Source: Planctomycetota bacterium
GTDB lineage: Bacteria > Planctomycetota > UBA1135 > UBA2386
DNA: 64,000 bases
Assembly: GCA_021776805.1 (NCBI GenBank)
Contig: JAJFFD010000003.1
Location: forward strand, 1-64,000
Reading direction: 5' to 3'
This document shows, in pieces, positions 8,019 through 17,217 of this stretch. The stretch's first letter is position 1; every line of letters starts with the position of its first letter. Position numbers and translations under genes: made by a program. The notes beneath the pieces are model-generated. The model was given only the letters and a program-made list of their open reading frames with translations, was not told the DNA's origin and did not search any database.

Positions 8019-9085
8019 GCGCCCGGGCTCGGGTTCAAGCTCGGCTGGAAGAATCGCTCGCGGAATCTCAGGGCGACTCGCACCAATGCGATCAAGATTG
8101 GCACTTCCACCAGCGGCCCGATAACCGCTGCGAAGGCCACGCCAGAATCGATGCCGAAGACTGCGATGGCGACGGCGATGGCCAGTTCGAAATTGTTGCT
8201 GGCAGCGGTGAAGGAGAGCGTCGCCGTCTTCGAGTAGCCGGCGCCGATGCGCCGCCCCATCCAGAAACTGACCAGGAACATGACCACGAAGTAGATGCTC
8301 AGCGGGATCGCGATGCGCAGGACATCCATGGGGATGCTGACGATCATTTCGCCTTTCAAGCTGAACATCACCAGGATGGTGAACAGCAGCGCCATCAAAG
8401 TCAGTGGGCTGATTTTGGGGATGAAGACCTCCTCGTACCAAGTCTTGCCCTTGGACTTGACCAGGAAGATGCGGGTCAGCATGCCGGCCAGAAAGGGGAT
8501 CCCCAGGTATATGAATACAGACTCGGCGATCTGGCCCATGCTCACCGCGACCGTGCTGCCCGCGTAGCCAAAGAGCGGTGGCAGGACGGTAATGAAGAAC
8601 CAGGCATAGAAGCTGAAGAAGAGCACCTGGAAGATGCTGTTAAAAGCCACCAGACCTGCAGCGTACTCGCGGTCGCCATCGGCAAGGTCGTTCCACACGA
8701 TGACCATGGCGATGCAGCGCGCCAGGCCGATCAGAATCAAACCGACCATGTACTCGGGTTGGTCCGCCAAGAAGGCGAGGGCGAGCGCGAACATGAGAAT
8801 GGGCCCTAGCAGCCAGTTCTGTACCAGGGAGAGAGTGAGGATGCGCCAATTGCGAAAGACGTCGCCGAGCTCCTCATAACGCACCTTGGCCAGGGGCGGG
8901 TACATCATCAAGATGAGCCCGATGGCGATGGGTATGTTGGTGGTTCCGACGCTGAAGCTCTGGATGAACTCGTCGACTCCAGTCACCGAGTAGCCGGTGA
9001 TGATGCCAAGGGCCATGGCCAGGAAAATCCAGACCGTGAGAAAGCGGTCGAGGAATGCGAGGCGCTTGGGGTTTGCGGCAGTCAT
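8015..9085 (-). CDS. acr3: Arsenite efflux transporter, ACR3 family
   Basis: A 356-residue membrane protein with about ten helices, of normal ACR3 length. It shows the family's '[13 protein letters not shown]' loop, '[18 protein letters not shown]' with the conserved Cys, and '[17 protein letters not shown]'. It exports arsenite from the cytoplasm. The gene is translationally coupled to arsR (4-base overlap at 9082-9085). Its 3' end shares a CTAG with the convergent selenoprotein gene. Confidence 0.93.
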   Translation of the reverse strand: MTAANPKRLAFLDRFLTVWIFLAMALGIITGYSVTGVDEFIQSFSVGTTNIPIAIGLILMMYPPLAKVRYEELGDVFRNWRILTLSLVQNWLLGPILMFALALAFLADQPEYMVGLILIGLARCIAMVIVWNDLADGDREYAAGLVAFNSIFQVLFFSFYAWFFITVLPPLFGYAGSTVAVSMGQIAESVFIYLGIPFLAGMLTRIFLVKSKGKTWYEEVFIPKISPLTLMALLFTILVMFSLKGEMIVSIPMDVLRIAIPLSIYFVVMFLVSFWMGRRIGAGYSKTATLSFTAASNNFELAIAVAIAVFGIDSGVAFAAVIGPLVEVPILIALVRVALRFRERFFQPSLNPSPGA

Positions 9086-9477
9086 GCTCGCCTTCCGCCT
9101 CCGCTTGCAAGTTGAGCAGCTGCTGGCATCGGACAGCAGCCACCTTTGGCCGCGAGCTTTTTGGCGCGCCGCGCATCAGCGACCAGCTCCGGGACTTCAT
9201 CAAAACAGCAGCGCAGGCATTCGAGGAGGCGTTCGTGAAAGCGGTTGCGAGAATCAGCCAATGAGTAGTGCACCCAAAGACCCTCCTTCCGATCTTCCAC
9301 GAGGCCGCTCCGCCGCAGGTAGGCCAGATGGCGAGAGGCCGTTGGCTGCGGCACCTTCAAGATCTGAACCAAGTCGGCGACACACATCTCATTGTGGGTC
9401 AGAAGGTGCAGGATGCGCAGGCGCGTGGTGTCCGCGAAGGCCTTGAACATCTCACTGATCACGTCGCTATTGGCCAT
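9082..9477 (-). CDS. arsR: ArsR-family transcriptional repressor
   Basis: A 131-residue winged-helix repressor that would release DNA on binding arsenite. The helix-turn-helix region contains '[27 protein letters not shown]', with one Cys at the position where classical ArsR has its Cys pair. Further cysteines lie near the C-terminus ('LLECLRCC' and 'GGCCP'), which may form or complete the metalloid site. ATG 9477 with GGGA upstream is preferred over TTG 9492. First gene of the arsR-acr3 unit. Confidence 0.9.
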   Translation of the reverse strand: MANSDVISEMFKAFADTTRLRILHLLTHNEMCVADLVQILKVPQPTASRHLAYLRRSGLVEDRKEGLWVHYSLADSRNRFHERLLECLRCCFDEVPELVADARRAKKLAAKGGCCPMPAAAQLASGGGRRA

Positions 9478-9512
9478 GAATCCCAAGGGCAAAGACTCGA
9501 GCTGCTAGAACT

Positions 9513-9532
9513 ATATGCGTCTATACGAATAT
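9513..9532. promoter_or_regulatory. Candidate ArsR operator
   Basis: An imperfect palindrome, ATATGCGT-CTAT-ACGAATAT (7 of 8 positions match between half-sites), lies 36 bases upstream of the arsR start. It resembles ATA-rich palindromes bound by ArsR proteins and probably mediates autoregulation. A TTGCAA at 9535-9540 on the minus strand could be the -35 element. Confidence 0.6.
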
Positions 9533-9564
9533 AATTGCAAGGCCGAAATTGGGGACCAAATCGA

Positions 9565-10719
9565 CTAGGTGAGGTTTATCAAGGCCTCTGCCAGCTTCTC
9601 TCCGTCCAACTCGGGACCGGGTCGCGAGCCCTTCAGGTCGAGTCGAATTACCTCGAGCCCGAGGTCTTCAATCCCCTGGATATCCGGGGCCATGGGGTAA
9701 TCACCCGCCTCGCAAAGGATGACTCTGTTGAGGATGCGGTCCACTGCAGTCTCGGCGCCCGCGTCCGCGCGGACATAGCGAATCAGAGATTCGACTGCGG
9801 CGAGAGGCGAGAGCCCGAGCATTTCTGGATCGAGACCCGTGTTGGGGATGAACAGCTTTGGGCAATCCGCCGCAGCGATGGCTTGCCCAACGCCCAGAGG
9901 TAGCAGATTGGCGATCACGCTCGAATAGAAGCTGCCCATGGGAAAGCAGATCAGGTCTGCGTCCGCTATCAGGTCCAAGCATGTTGAGGATGCAGGGATG
10001 GTGACAGGCTCGGAATCATGGCCAGAACTGGTGAGATAGAGCCTGGCAATGGGATTTTGAATTGGCGGCTGGGTCTTGCCCGTCAGCCGATGTTGTCCGA
10101 TGAGCAGGGTTCCGTCCCTTAGCTCGGCCGCGAGCTGCAAGTCCGCGTCGCAAATGCTGCGCACTTGCCCGCGGACTTCGGCCAAGCGCGAATAGAGGTC
10201 GATGACCGAGTCGATGTTACGATCGCTGTGCAAGTAGCTGCCGGCGAGGATGAGATTGCCAATACTCGCACCGCGAAGGTCGAAGTCGCCTGGCATGTTC
10301 TCCGCGAAGGATTTGAGTTGAGTGCAGATCAAGCGCCGCACTGGCTTGTCTACCTTGACGATCAAACTGTGGTCCCCAGCGATCAATTGCTCGAGAGAGG
10401 CCTGCAGTCCCTCTCGCCCCAGGTCCTGAGGCAGGCGGTAGGAAAAGAGCTTGTAGATCGCCGGATTGCCCCGGGCAGTCTCGTCAGCGAGAGCCATGAG
10501 GCGGTTGCGGAGGTCGCCTAGCGAGAGCATGCCAAAGGCTTCTCGGAGCTTTGCCGAACTCCCTCCGGAATCGAAGGGCGTGATCAGGTGGGCGGAATTG
10601 TGAGTGCGGAGCTTGAGTCGTCGACAGAGGCGGCGCAGAGCCGTTCCGCCACTCAAGAACAGGATCCGCGGACCGGTTTCTGGCTGCTGGCTGTCCGGCG
10701 CATCGTTACTCACTGCCAA
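9565..10719 (-). CDS. CofD/YvcK-like protein, possibly the 'GAK system' CofD subtype
   Basis: A 384-residue protein of the CofD/YvcK fold (2-phospho-L-lactate transferase/UDP-GlcNAc-binding superfamily). Seen are 'ILFLSGGTALRRL', 'LITPFDSGGSSAKLREAFGML', 'GDLRNRLMALAD', 'SIGNLILAGSYL' and 'LICFPMGSFYSSVIANLLP'. The phrasing matches CofD-related proteins that NCBI models name the GAK system, usually beside an ATP-grasp enzyme and a small XXXCH protein; neither partner is nearby. It is not proof of F420 synthesis. The start is a TTG at 10719, or GTG at 10713. Confidence 0.75.
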   Translation of the reverse strand: MAVSNDAPDSQQPETGPRILFLSGGTALRRLCRRLKLRTHNSAHLITPFDSGGSSAKLREAFGMLSLGDLRNRLMALADETARGNPAIYKLFSYRLPQDLGREGLQASLEQLIAGDHSLIVKVDKPVRRLICTQLKSFAENMPGDFDLRGASIGNLILAGSYLHSDRNIDSVIDLYSRLAEVRGQVRSICDADLQLAAELRDGTLLIGQHRLTGKTQPPIQNPIARLYLTSSGHDSEPVTIPASSTCLDLIADADLICFPMGSFYSSVIANLLPLGVGQAIAAADCPKLFIPNTGLDPEMLGLSPLAAVESLIRYVRADAGAETAVDRILNRVILCEAGDYPMAPDIQGIEDLGLEVIRLDLKGSRPGPELDGEKLAEALINLT

Positions 10720-10831
10720 AAGAATACTGGCTCGAGTGCGTGATGACGCAGACTCAATGCGCGCTCGTTACCGCCTTTGGTCTCCCAGTGGGCTCCGGCA
10801 GGGCGAACTCGCCATGTGATGGGTTGCCCAT

Positions 10832-10851
10832 CCAGGGGCGAGAGCCCCTGG
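10832..10851 (-). terminator. Possible hairpin terminator after the barrel lipoprotein gene
   Basis: Perfect 8-bp GC-rich stem (10832-10839 with 10844-10851) with a 4-base loop, 18 bases past the stop of the minus-strand barrel lipoprotein. No T-tract follows, so termination is uncertain. Confidence 0.35.
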
Positions 10852-10868
10852 AATAGCCCTCAGGTCGA

Positions 10869-11801
10869 TCAGAAGGTCCAGATGAAGTCGACGGTGATGC
10901 GATTCTGGAAGAGGTCCTTCCTGCTACCGATAGGGAACTCGTACACCGCACCGGCCTGCAAGCTGTCGCTGAGAACCAGGCGCGTGCCGATGGCGGCGGT
11001 GTAGACCGAGTTGCCTTTGACGTTCGCCGATCCCAAGTTGATCAGGTCACCGCCTTCGAAGTTGAAGGGTAGCGCCTTGCCGTCTTCCACATAGTAGATG
11101 CCGTTGAACTCGACCAGGGGGAAGATCATGTCAGTCACCTGGTAGTCCACGTGCAAGTGGTAGTCGATGGAAGTGCTCTCCGCCGCGCTGTTCATCGGTT
11201 GATTGAAGCCGAAGCTGCCCAGGAGATTGAGTTCATCCAGGTCCAAGGCTGCGCTGACAAAGGGACGGAGAAGGCCATCGCCATTGCCCTGCCAGACTTC
11301 GTGACTACCGGAGTCGATCTCATAGATCAGTCCCGGCGTAATCAATAGGCCGAGGTCATCGTCCTCGAAGATCGCATACTTCAGACCGGCTGCGAGGTCG
11401 GCCCAACCGGATTCGTCATGCCCCGAAATCGGGTTCACATCCGGGTGGTAATTGATGTAGCCATCCTTCGTCGCAATGAAGGCGAGCTTCTCGGTGAGGG
11501 CGAAGCGGGCCTGCATCGCATACAACTGGAAGTTACCACCCTTGAAGATCGAAGTCCCTGGCAGCTCCTGAGTCAGGAAGAAGGGCCGGAGTTCACTTTG
11601 AATCACCGGCGACTCGAAGGTTGTTGGCGAACTCACCGGGCTGATGACGCGCTTGCTCCAGTTGGAACTGGGAACAGGGGCGCTGCTCGCCTGCTCCTGC
11701 GGGGGAAGGAGGAGCTCGGCGTCTGCGAGTGGTGCCGGCCTGAAGTTCGTGCATGCGCTGGCGCTGACAAAGAGGAGGAGAATGCAGCTGAGTGGCTTCA
11801 T
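10869..11801 (-). CDS. Outer-membrane beta-barrel lipoprotein, hypothetical
   Basis: A 310-residue exported protein with a lipobox ('SASAC', Cys17). After a Pro/Ser-rich linker it shows alternating amphipathic strands typical of a transporter-like outer-membrane barrel ('WADLAAGLKYAIFEDDD', 'GLLITPGLIYEI', 'TAAIGTRLVLSDSLQAGAVYEF') and ends in a Phe ('VDFIWTF'), the usual barrel C-terminus. Function unknown. Divergent from the TPR-DJ-1 gene over about 210 bases in which I find no clear promoter. Confidence 0.65.
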   Translation of the reverse strand: MKPLSCILLLFVSASACTNFRPAPLADAELLLPPQEQASSAPVPSSNWSKRVISPVSSPTTFESPVIQSELRPFFLTQELPGTSIFKGGNFQLYAMQARFALTEKLAFIATKDGYINYHPDVNPISGHDESGWADLAAGLKYAIFEDDDLGLLITPGLIYEIDSGSHEVWQGNGDGLLRPFVSAALDLDELNLLGSFGFNQPMNSAAESTSIDYHLHVDYQVTDMIFPLVEFNGIYYVEDGKALPFNFEGGDLINLGSANVKGNSVYTAAIGTRLVLSDSLQAGAVYEFPIGSRKDLFQNRITVDFIWTF

Positions 11802-12011
11802 GGGGTGATGCTGGGGCGAAATCCCTGTCTGAAAGGTTCTGGCTGCAATGCACTGTCCGCGCAGTTGTTTCAGGCAATGGTCCGTTGCCTCTGCTGGCTA
11901 GGAATCAGGCTGCAGTATTTTTCCGACTGGTCTCAACTCTGCCTCGAGTCTCGAGCTCTCTGCTCACGAGAAAACCCGGCAGACTCGGAAGTTGCCGTCG
12001 AAGGGCTCTCC

Positions 12012-13085
12012 ATGCGAAGGCTCCTCCCTTTCATCGCCCTGCTCATCTGCATGCCGCCCCTGTCCCTTCTTGCTCAGGATCGGCAGGACTTGATCGAGCG
12101 AGCGCGGATCGCTGCCGAGAACCGGGACTGGCAGGAGGCGAGCGAACTCTATTGGCAGGCCATCGAAGCGGATGAAGAAGATGGCGAAGCCTGGTATCGC
12201 CTGGGCTATTGCCTCCACATGCTCGGCGAGTACAGCGAGGCGCTGGTGGCGAATCTGAAGGCGACTTCCCATCCGAGCCTGGGACTCTATGCCCACTACA
12301 ACGCTGCTACCGCCTGTGCACAGCTCGGCGAGGTGGATGAAGCCTTTGCCCATCTCCTTGCAGCTATCGAGGGCGGTTACCAGCGACTCTCGAGCATCCT
12401 TGCGGACAGGGATCTACGCCCCCTGCACGCGGACCCACGTTGGCTGGAGATGCAAAATCTCTGCAAGCTGAAGATCGAAAGCGACGCGGACAATGTGATC
12501 CAGATCGGTGTGTTGGTTTACAGGAACGCACTGATCGGTGACTTCGCCAATCCTTTGCAGACTCTGTTGACGGCGCCAAACCGGAAGATGCGCTTGGAGC
12601 CCTACTACATTGCCCAGGACCTGGAGCCGGTACAGACTCAGGGAGTGAAGCTGCAGCCCGACTATGCGTTTTCGAATTGCCCGGTTCCGGACGTCCTGAT
12701 CATTCCCGGTGGGCATGCCCGGGATCGGGCTGTACCCAACGTCGAGCTCATGGCCTGGGTCAAGAAGACCGCCCCCCAGTGTGAGCTGGTCATAGTGACC
12801 TGCAATGGGACCATGATCGCCGGTCTCGCTGGTTTGTTGGACGGGGAGCGGGCGACAACGAACATGGGCATGTATGAGAACTTGCGCGAATGGGCGCCAG
12901 GCTGCGAGGTGGTTGAGGGCGAGCGCTTTGTTCGCTCAGGTCGATTGATTACCGCGGCCGAGGGCACGGCAGGAATCGATGCGGGGCTCTGCGCCATCGA
13001 AATCCTTTTGGGGGCAGATGCTGCACAGAGCACTGCGCGCCGGCTTCTGCATCCCTGGGCAGGCTTGCCGGGGGAAGCTCGCTAA
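12012..13085 (+). CDS. Secreted TPR protein fused to a DJ-1/PfpI domain
   Basis: A 357-residue exported protein. Signal peptide residues 1-21 ending LLA-Q; TPR-like helices about 25-150 ('EASELYWQAIEADEEDGEAWYRLGY', 'AHYNAATACAQLGEVDEAF'); then a DJ-1/PfpI (class I glutamine amidotransferase-like) domain from about 158. The nucleophile-elbow Cys is C264 in 'VTCNGTMIAGLAGLLDG', and 'TAAEGTAGIDAGL' follows as in GATase1-like AraC regulators. Start at 12012 follows GAAGGG at good spacing. The fusion and export are unusual for this fold. Confidence 0.8.
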   Translation: MRRLLPFIALLICMPPLSLLAQDRQDLIERARIAAENRDWQEASELYWQAIEADEEDGEAWYRLGYCLHMLGEYSEALVANLKATSHPSLGLYAHYNAATACAQLGEVDEAFAHLLAAIEGGYQRLSSILADRDLRPLHADPRWLEMQNLCKLKIESDADNVIQIGVLVYRNALIGDFANPLQTLLTAPNRKMRLEPYYIAQDLEPVQTQGVKLQPDYAFSNCPVPDVLIIPGGHARDRAVPNVELMAWVKKTAPQCELVIVTCNGTMIAGLAGLLDGERATTNMGMYENLREWAPGCEVVEGERFVRSGRLITAAEGTAGIDAGLCAIEILLGADAAQSTARRLLHPWAGLPGEAR

Positions 13086-13112
13086 GACTGAGCCAGAGCT
13101 GGCACAATTGCC

Positions 13113-13131
13113 GGCGAGATCTCGCCTTTGT
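13113..13131 (+). terminator. Possible short terminator after the TPR-DJ-1 gene
   Basis: A perfect 14-bp palindrome GGCGAGATCTCGCC (13113-13126), 28 bases past the stop, followed by TTTGTT. As a hairpin it has only about 5 pairs around GATC, so it is weak. Confidence 0.4.
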
Positions 13132-13207
13132 TACCTTCTCGAGGGAGTCAGGCTCGAGTTCGCTAGCTAAGCTCTCCGCTAGCCACCCGTTTCTACCGGA
13201 GACAATC

Positions 13208-15907
13208 ATGCGAACCCCCCTTCTCGCCTCCCTTCTAGCCCTCTCCATCACTGGACTGCTGCCAGCGCAGTCGGGACAGGCGGCCGGCTCCAGCCTGCCC
13301 GCCGAATGGGTCTCCGCTCTGCAATGGCGATCCATCGGTCCGGCAGCCATGAGTGGGCGCATCGTCGCCTTCTCGGTGATCGAGGACGAACCGCGAACCT
13401 ACTGGGTGGGGACCGGTGCCGGGGGGCTGCTCAAGACCACCAACGGCGGGATCTCCTTCGAGCACCAGTTTACGCAGGAAGGCAGCTATGCCATTGGCGA
13501 TGTCTGTCACGCGCCTTCCAACCCGGACATCGTCTGGGTCGGAACCGGTGAACAGAATCCCATCCGTTCGCTCTCCTACGGTGACGGCGTCTACAAGTCA
13601 GTGGATGGGGGCGAGACCTGGGAGCACAAGGGACTGCGTAAGTCCTTCATGATCGGGCGCATCGCCATCCATCCCCGAAACCCCGACATCGTGTACGTGG
13701 GGGCACAGGGTCGGCTCTATGGGCCCAACGAAGAGCGCGGCCTCTATAAGACGGTCGACGGTGGTGACAGCTGGGAGAAGATCCTGGAGATCGATGATCA
13801 GACCGGAGTCATCGATTTGAAGATGCATCCCAGGGAGCCGGATACTCTGCTCGTCGTCAGCTACCAGCGTATGCGCGATGCTTACGATGGCGGGCGGCTC
13901 CCCATGGACGCAGGTCCGGGTGCAGGGATCTGGAAGACCACCGATGGCGGCAAGAACTTCAAGCGCATCACCGATGGCCTGCCGGACAATCTGACTCGAT
14001 CCGGGCTCTCCTACTGCTACAGCAACCCGGACGTGGTCTACGCCATCATTGGGCAGACTCGTCTTGGTCAGACTGCAGGCAGAGGCGGCGGTGGTAACCG
14101 CGGTGGCGGGCAGGGTCCGCGAGAGGGCGTGCAGGGCGACAGCAAGGTTGGCCTCTACCGCTCGGAGGATGGCGGCGATAGCTGGGATCTGGTCAACAAC
14201 CAGCTCGGCGCCTCATGGGACTACTACTTCTACGGCAAGATCTACGCGGATCCGGTCGATCCACAGCGCGTGTACTTCTTGAACGTGCGCTCGCAGGTAT
14301 CCGAAGATGGTGGGCATTCATTCCAATCCTTCACCGGCGGTGGCGTGCACTCGGACAGTCACGCCCTATGGATCGACCGCGGCAATCCGGAGCACTTGCT
14401 CCTGGGGAATGACGGTGGTGTCTACGAGACCATGGACCGGGCTCAGACCTGGGAGCATCTGAATAAGAACGCTCTCGGCACCTTCTATCACGTGGCCGTG
14501 GACGAGCGCCCGATCTATTGGGTCTATGGCGGCTTGCAGGACAACGGCACTTGGGCGGGGCCCAACCGCAGTCGCGGGCGTGGGCCGGTCAATGGCGATT
14601 GGGCGAGGATCGGTGGTGGCGATGGCTTCGTGGTCTTCAGCCATCCGGATGATCCGGACCTGGTCTTCTACGAATCGCAGAACGGCAACATGTCGCGACG
14701 CCATCTGAAGACCGGCGAGAGCACGCGCATTCGACCGGCAGCAGGTGATGGCCCGAGGCCGCGCTTCAACTGGAAGACTCCCATGTTGCTTTCGCATCAC
14801 GACTCAAAGGTCTTCTACTGCGCAGGGAACATGCTCTACCGCTCGGAGAACCTGGGCGACGATCTCGAGGCGATCTCTCCCGAGTTGACCTTTACCGAGC
14901 GAGGTGCGGCGACGGCGATCGGTGAAGATCGCTTCGATGCAAAACTCCTCTATGTGGGCTGTGAGGACGGTGCGCTATGGGTTAGCCGGGATGCCGGCGA
15001 GAACTGGGAGGAGATCAGTGGCAAGCTGGAAGGTATGCCCGGACCACGTTGGGTGGCGAGTATCGAGACTTCTCGATTCAAGGCGGGGCGCGTCTACGCA
15101 GCGTTCGATGCGCATCGCAGCGACGATGACGATCCCTATGTCTTCGTTAGCGAAGATTCTGGCGAGACCTGGACGAGTATCACTGCCAATCTTCCCTGGG
15201 GTTCGACGCGGACCATGCGGGAGGACGTGGAGAACGAGGATCTCCTCTATGTAGGACATGAATTCGGCGTCTTCGCTTCCTTGGATCGCGGGACTAGCTG
15301 GACTCGGATTAACAACAACTTGCCCACCGTGTCGACCCATGAGATCGCCGTGCATCCGACCGCGGGGGAGATCGTGGCGGGAACCCACGGCCGCAGTTTC
15401 TGGATCCTTGATGTGAGTGCGCTGCGGCAGATGAATGCTGAGCGCATCAGTCAAGCTGCCAGTCTCTATGCACCAGCTCCATACCAGCGCCTGCGCCCAG
15501 GGCTTTCTCTGGGGCAGAATGGCATGCACGGCTTCGTTGGCCAGAATCCTCCGGCGGCAGCGGTCATCTACTATTCCCTGGCCGGGGACGCCGGAAAGGT
15601 GGAGATGGAGATTCTTGACGAGGCAGGGGAGAAGGTCCGCGACATCCAGCTCAGCGATGGCAACAAGGCCGGTCTGCATCGCGTGCTCTGGGATACGCGC
15701 ACCAATCCCGCGGCTGCCCCTGAAGGTGGCCGGGGAGGTCAGCGAGCTGGCCGCGGCGCTGGGCAGCGTGGGGGTCGAGGTCGTCGCGGTGGCCGCGGTC
15801 GACGGCAGGGACCTCAGGCTGAGCTCGGTGCCTACACCGTGGTCCTGCGAGTCGATGGCGAGGAGCAGGCTCAGGAGATTCTTCTGCTCCCCGATCCGGG
15901 ACGTTAG
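13208..15907 (+). CDS. Large secreted BNR/VPS10-type beta-propeller (sortilin-like) protein
   Basis: An 899-residue exported protein often annotated 'glycosyl hydrolase' on the strength of BNR repeats. Signal peptide ends LLPA-Q (about residue 21). Many Asp-box/BNR blades follow ('VDGGETWEHKG', 'TVDGGDSWEKIL', 'TTDGGKNFKRIT', 'SEDGGDSWDLV', 'SRDAGENWEEIS', 'SEDSGETWTSIT'), forming two propellers, with a C-terminal beta domain. Gly/Arg-rich disordered stretches interrupt it near residues 290-312 and 841-870. No glycosidase catalytic residues are identifiable; binding or scaffolding is as likely. ATG 13208 follows GGAG. Confidence 0.85.
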   Translation: MRTPLLASLLALSITGLLPAQSGQAAGSSLPAEWVSALQWRSIGPAAMSGRIVAFSVIEDEPRTYWVGTGAGGLLKTTNGGISFEHQFTQEGSYAIGDVCHAPSNPDIVWVGTGEQNPIRSLSYGDGVYKSVDGGETWEHKGLRKSFMIGRIAIHPRNPDIVYVGAQGRLYGPNEERGLYKTVDGGDSWEKILEIDDQTGVIDLKMHPREPDTLLVVSYQRMRDAYDGGRLPMDAGPGAGIWKTTDGGKNFKRITDGLPDNLTRSGLSYCYSNPDVVYAIIGQTRLGQTAGRGGGGNRGGGQGPREGVQGDSKVGLYRSEDGGDSWDLVNNQLGASWDYYFYGKIYADPVDPQRVYFLNVRSQVSEDGGHSFQSFTGGGVHSDSHALWIDRGNPEHLLLGNDGGVYETMDRAQTWEHLNKNALGTFYHVAVDERPIYWVYGGLQDNGTWAGPNRSRGRGPVNGDWARIGGGDGFVVFSHPDDPDLVFYESQNGNMSRRHLKTGESTRIRPAAGDGPRPRFNWKTPMLLSHHDSKVFYCAGNMLYRSENLGDDLEAISPELTFTERGAATAIGEDRFDAKLLYVGCEDGALWVSRDAGENWEEISGKLEGMPGPRWVASIETSRFKAGRVYAAFDAHRSDDDDPYVFVSEDSGETWTSITANLPWGSTRTMREDVENEDLLYVGHEFGVFASLDRGTSWTRINNNLPTVSTHEIAVHPTAGEIVAGTHGRSFWILDVSALRQMNAERISQAASLYAPAPYQRLRPGLSLGQNGMHGFVGQNPPAAAVIYYSLAGDAGKVEMEILDEAGEKVRDIQLSDGNKAGLHRVLWDTRTNPAAAPEGGRGGQRAGRGAGQRGGRGRRGGRGRRQGPQAELGAYTVVLRVDGEEQAQEILLLPDPGR

Positions 15908-15908
15908 T

Positions 15909-16364
15909 TCAGCGCTGCACGGCAACGCCGACCATCTCGAAGCATGCGTTGAAGAGCAAGGGGCCCGTGCCGATGAAGGCGCGGGCCGGCCGGTCCTCGC
16001 CCTTGAAGCGGCTCAGGTACTCTTTATTGAAGCTGTCGTATTGGCTGAGATCGGAGCAGTACACCTGAACTTGGATCAGGTCATCCATGCTCATGTCGAT
16101 GCGGGCGAGGGTCGCTTCGTACTGGTCGAGAAGCTGTCTGGCTTCGTCGACCGGATTGGGCGGTGGTAGGCCGGTCGACGGATCGATGCCGATGTCCCCG
16201 GAGAGAAAGACTGCATCGCCGATGCGCACCGCCGCGCTGTACGGATAGACCCGATCCTGATCTGCTGCGCGGGTCGGGATCACCGGGTAGTAGACGCGCT
16301 CACCTGTCTTGCAGGCGCTGCTAAGGAGGAGGATGAAGAGAAGGCTTGGGGCGTGCTTGAGCAT
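15909..16364 (-). CDS. RidA-family lipoprotein
   Basis: A 151-residue RidA/YjgF/UK114-family protein with a lipoprotein signal ('LLSSAC', Cys18), so it would be anchored in the envelope instead of acting in the cytosol. The RidA domain includes 'YPYSAAVRIGDAVFLSGDIGID', 'RPARAFIGTG' (the conserved Arg of the imine-hydrolysing pocket) and a Glu in 'CFEMVGVAV'. Cytosolic RidA removes reactive enamine/imine intermediates; a role outside the cytoplasm is unknown. One base separates its stop from that of the convergent propeller gene. Confidence 0.8.
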   Translation of the reverse strand: MLKHAPSLLFILLLSSACKTGERVYYPVIPTRAADQDRVYPYSAAVRIGDAVFLSGDIGIDPSTGLPPPNPVDEARQLLDQYEATLARIDMSMDDLIQVQVYCSDLSQYDSFNKEYLSRFKGEDRPARAFIGTGPLLFNACFEMVGVAVQR

Positions 16365-16375
16365 GGTCTTTGGTT

Positions 16376-17176
16376 CTACTTCTCGAGTGGGAGCAGTTCG
16401 ATGCGTCGGAACTCAGTGGGGTGACTCTCCGCTTGAATACTGATATAGCCGCCTTCGAGGAGCAGGGGAGCATCCGGGTCGAGGCTCTGAGCTTCTGTGC
16501 TCTCCCGGTCGATCTGCGGCTGCGAGTACTCGAGTACGACCTCACCTTCCATGATGTGGCGTATGACTTCGCTGCCTCTGACCTCGACCTCTACCGTTAC
16601 CCATTGGTCGCCGCGATAGGTCTTGGATGTCGAGTCCACGCAGTGGCGAGTGAGGAGGGCTCCGTCCATCACGATATGGGTGCCAGGAGTGCATACGTTG
16701 GCCGTATGCCGCTCGCCAGTTTCGCGACCACCGAGGAGTTGCAGTTCGATAGAGGCTGGAAAATCCTGATCCTTCGCCATGCTGTCCGGTGACTGGCAGT
16801 GCAGCATGAGACCGTTGTTGCGAAAGGCCCAGCTGGGACCGCCGATGACCTGCTCACCGACGAAGCGATACTCGGCGCGGAGTCGGTAGTGGGAGAAGGG
16901 CTGGTCGTAGAAGAGATGACCGAATTTGCTATCGAAGACGGGATAGCCTTCATAGCTGACCTTTAGAACCCCATCTTCTACACGAAAGGTGTTCGCGTAG
17001 TTGTCGCCGAGTTCGTGGCCACTGAACTTGGCTTGCCAGCCGCTGAGGTCTTTGCCGTTGAAGAGCTGGATCCATTCCTCCCTGCCCTTCGATTGTGGTT
17101 CGCTCGAGCAGGCGAGCAGAGTGCCGGCGATGATGAGGCTGCAGAGGGATGAGAATCGAGGCATGGCAGTCATCAT
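16376..17176 (-). CDS. DUF1080 (3-keto-disaccharide hydrolase-like) lipoprotein
   Basis: A 266-residue lipoprotein ('GTLLAC', Cys23) with a DUF1080 concanavalin-like fold: 'WIQLFNGKDLSGWQAKFSGH', 'YRLRAEYRF', 'NNGLMLHCQ', 'SIELQLLGG', 'GGYISIQAESHPTEFRRIEL'. Members hydrolyse 3-keto sugars or bind carbohydrate. Start at 17176 has CAGGA upstream and gives a tidy lipoprotein signal. An ATG at 17221 overlaps the lactate-permease stop (ATGA) and would add 15 residues, so coupling from the upstream gene is plausible. Confidence 0.85.
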   Translation of the reverse strand: MMTAMPRFSSLCSLIIAGTLLACSSEPQSKGREEWIQLFNGKDLSGWQAKFSGHELGDNYANTFRVEDGVLKVSYEGYPVFDSKFGHLFYDQPFSHYRLRAEYRFVGEQVIGGPSWAFRNNGLMLHCQSPDSMAKDQDFPASIELQLLGGRETGERHTANVCTPGTHIVMDGALLTRHCVDSTSKTYRGDQWVTVEVEVRGSEVIRHIMEGEVVLEYSQPQIDRESTEAQSLDPDAPLLLEGGYISIQAESHPTEFRRIELLPLEK

Positions 17177-17217
17177 GTTGGAAGTCCTGGCCAGCTGCTC
17201 GGTCGACTCGACTTTGC

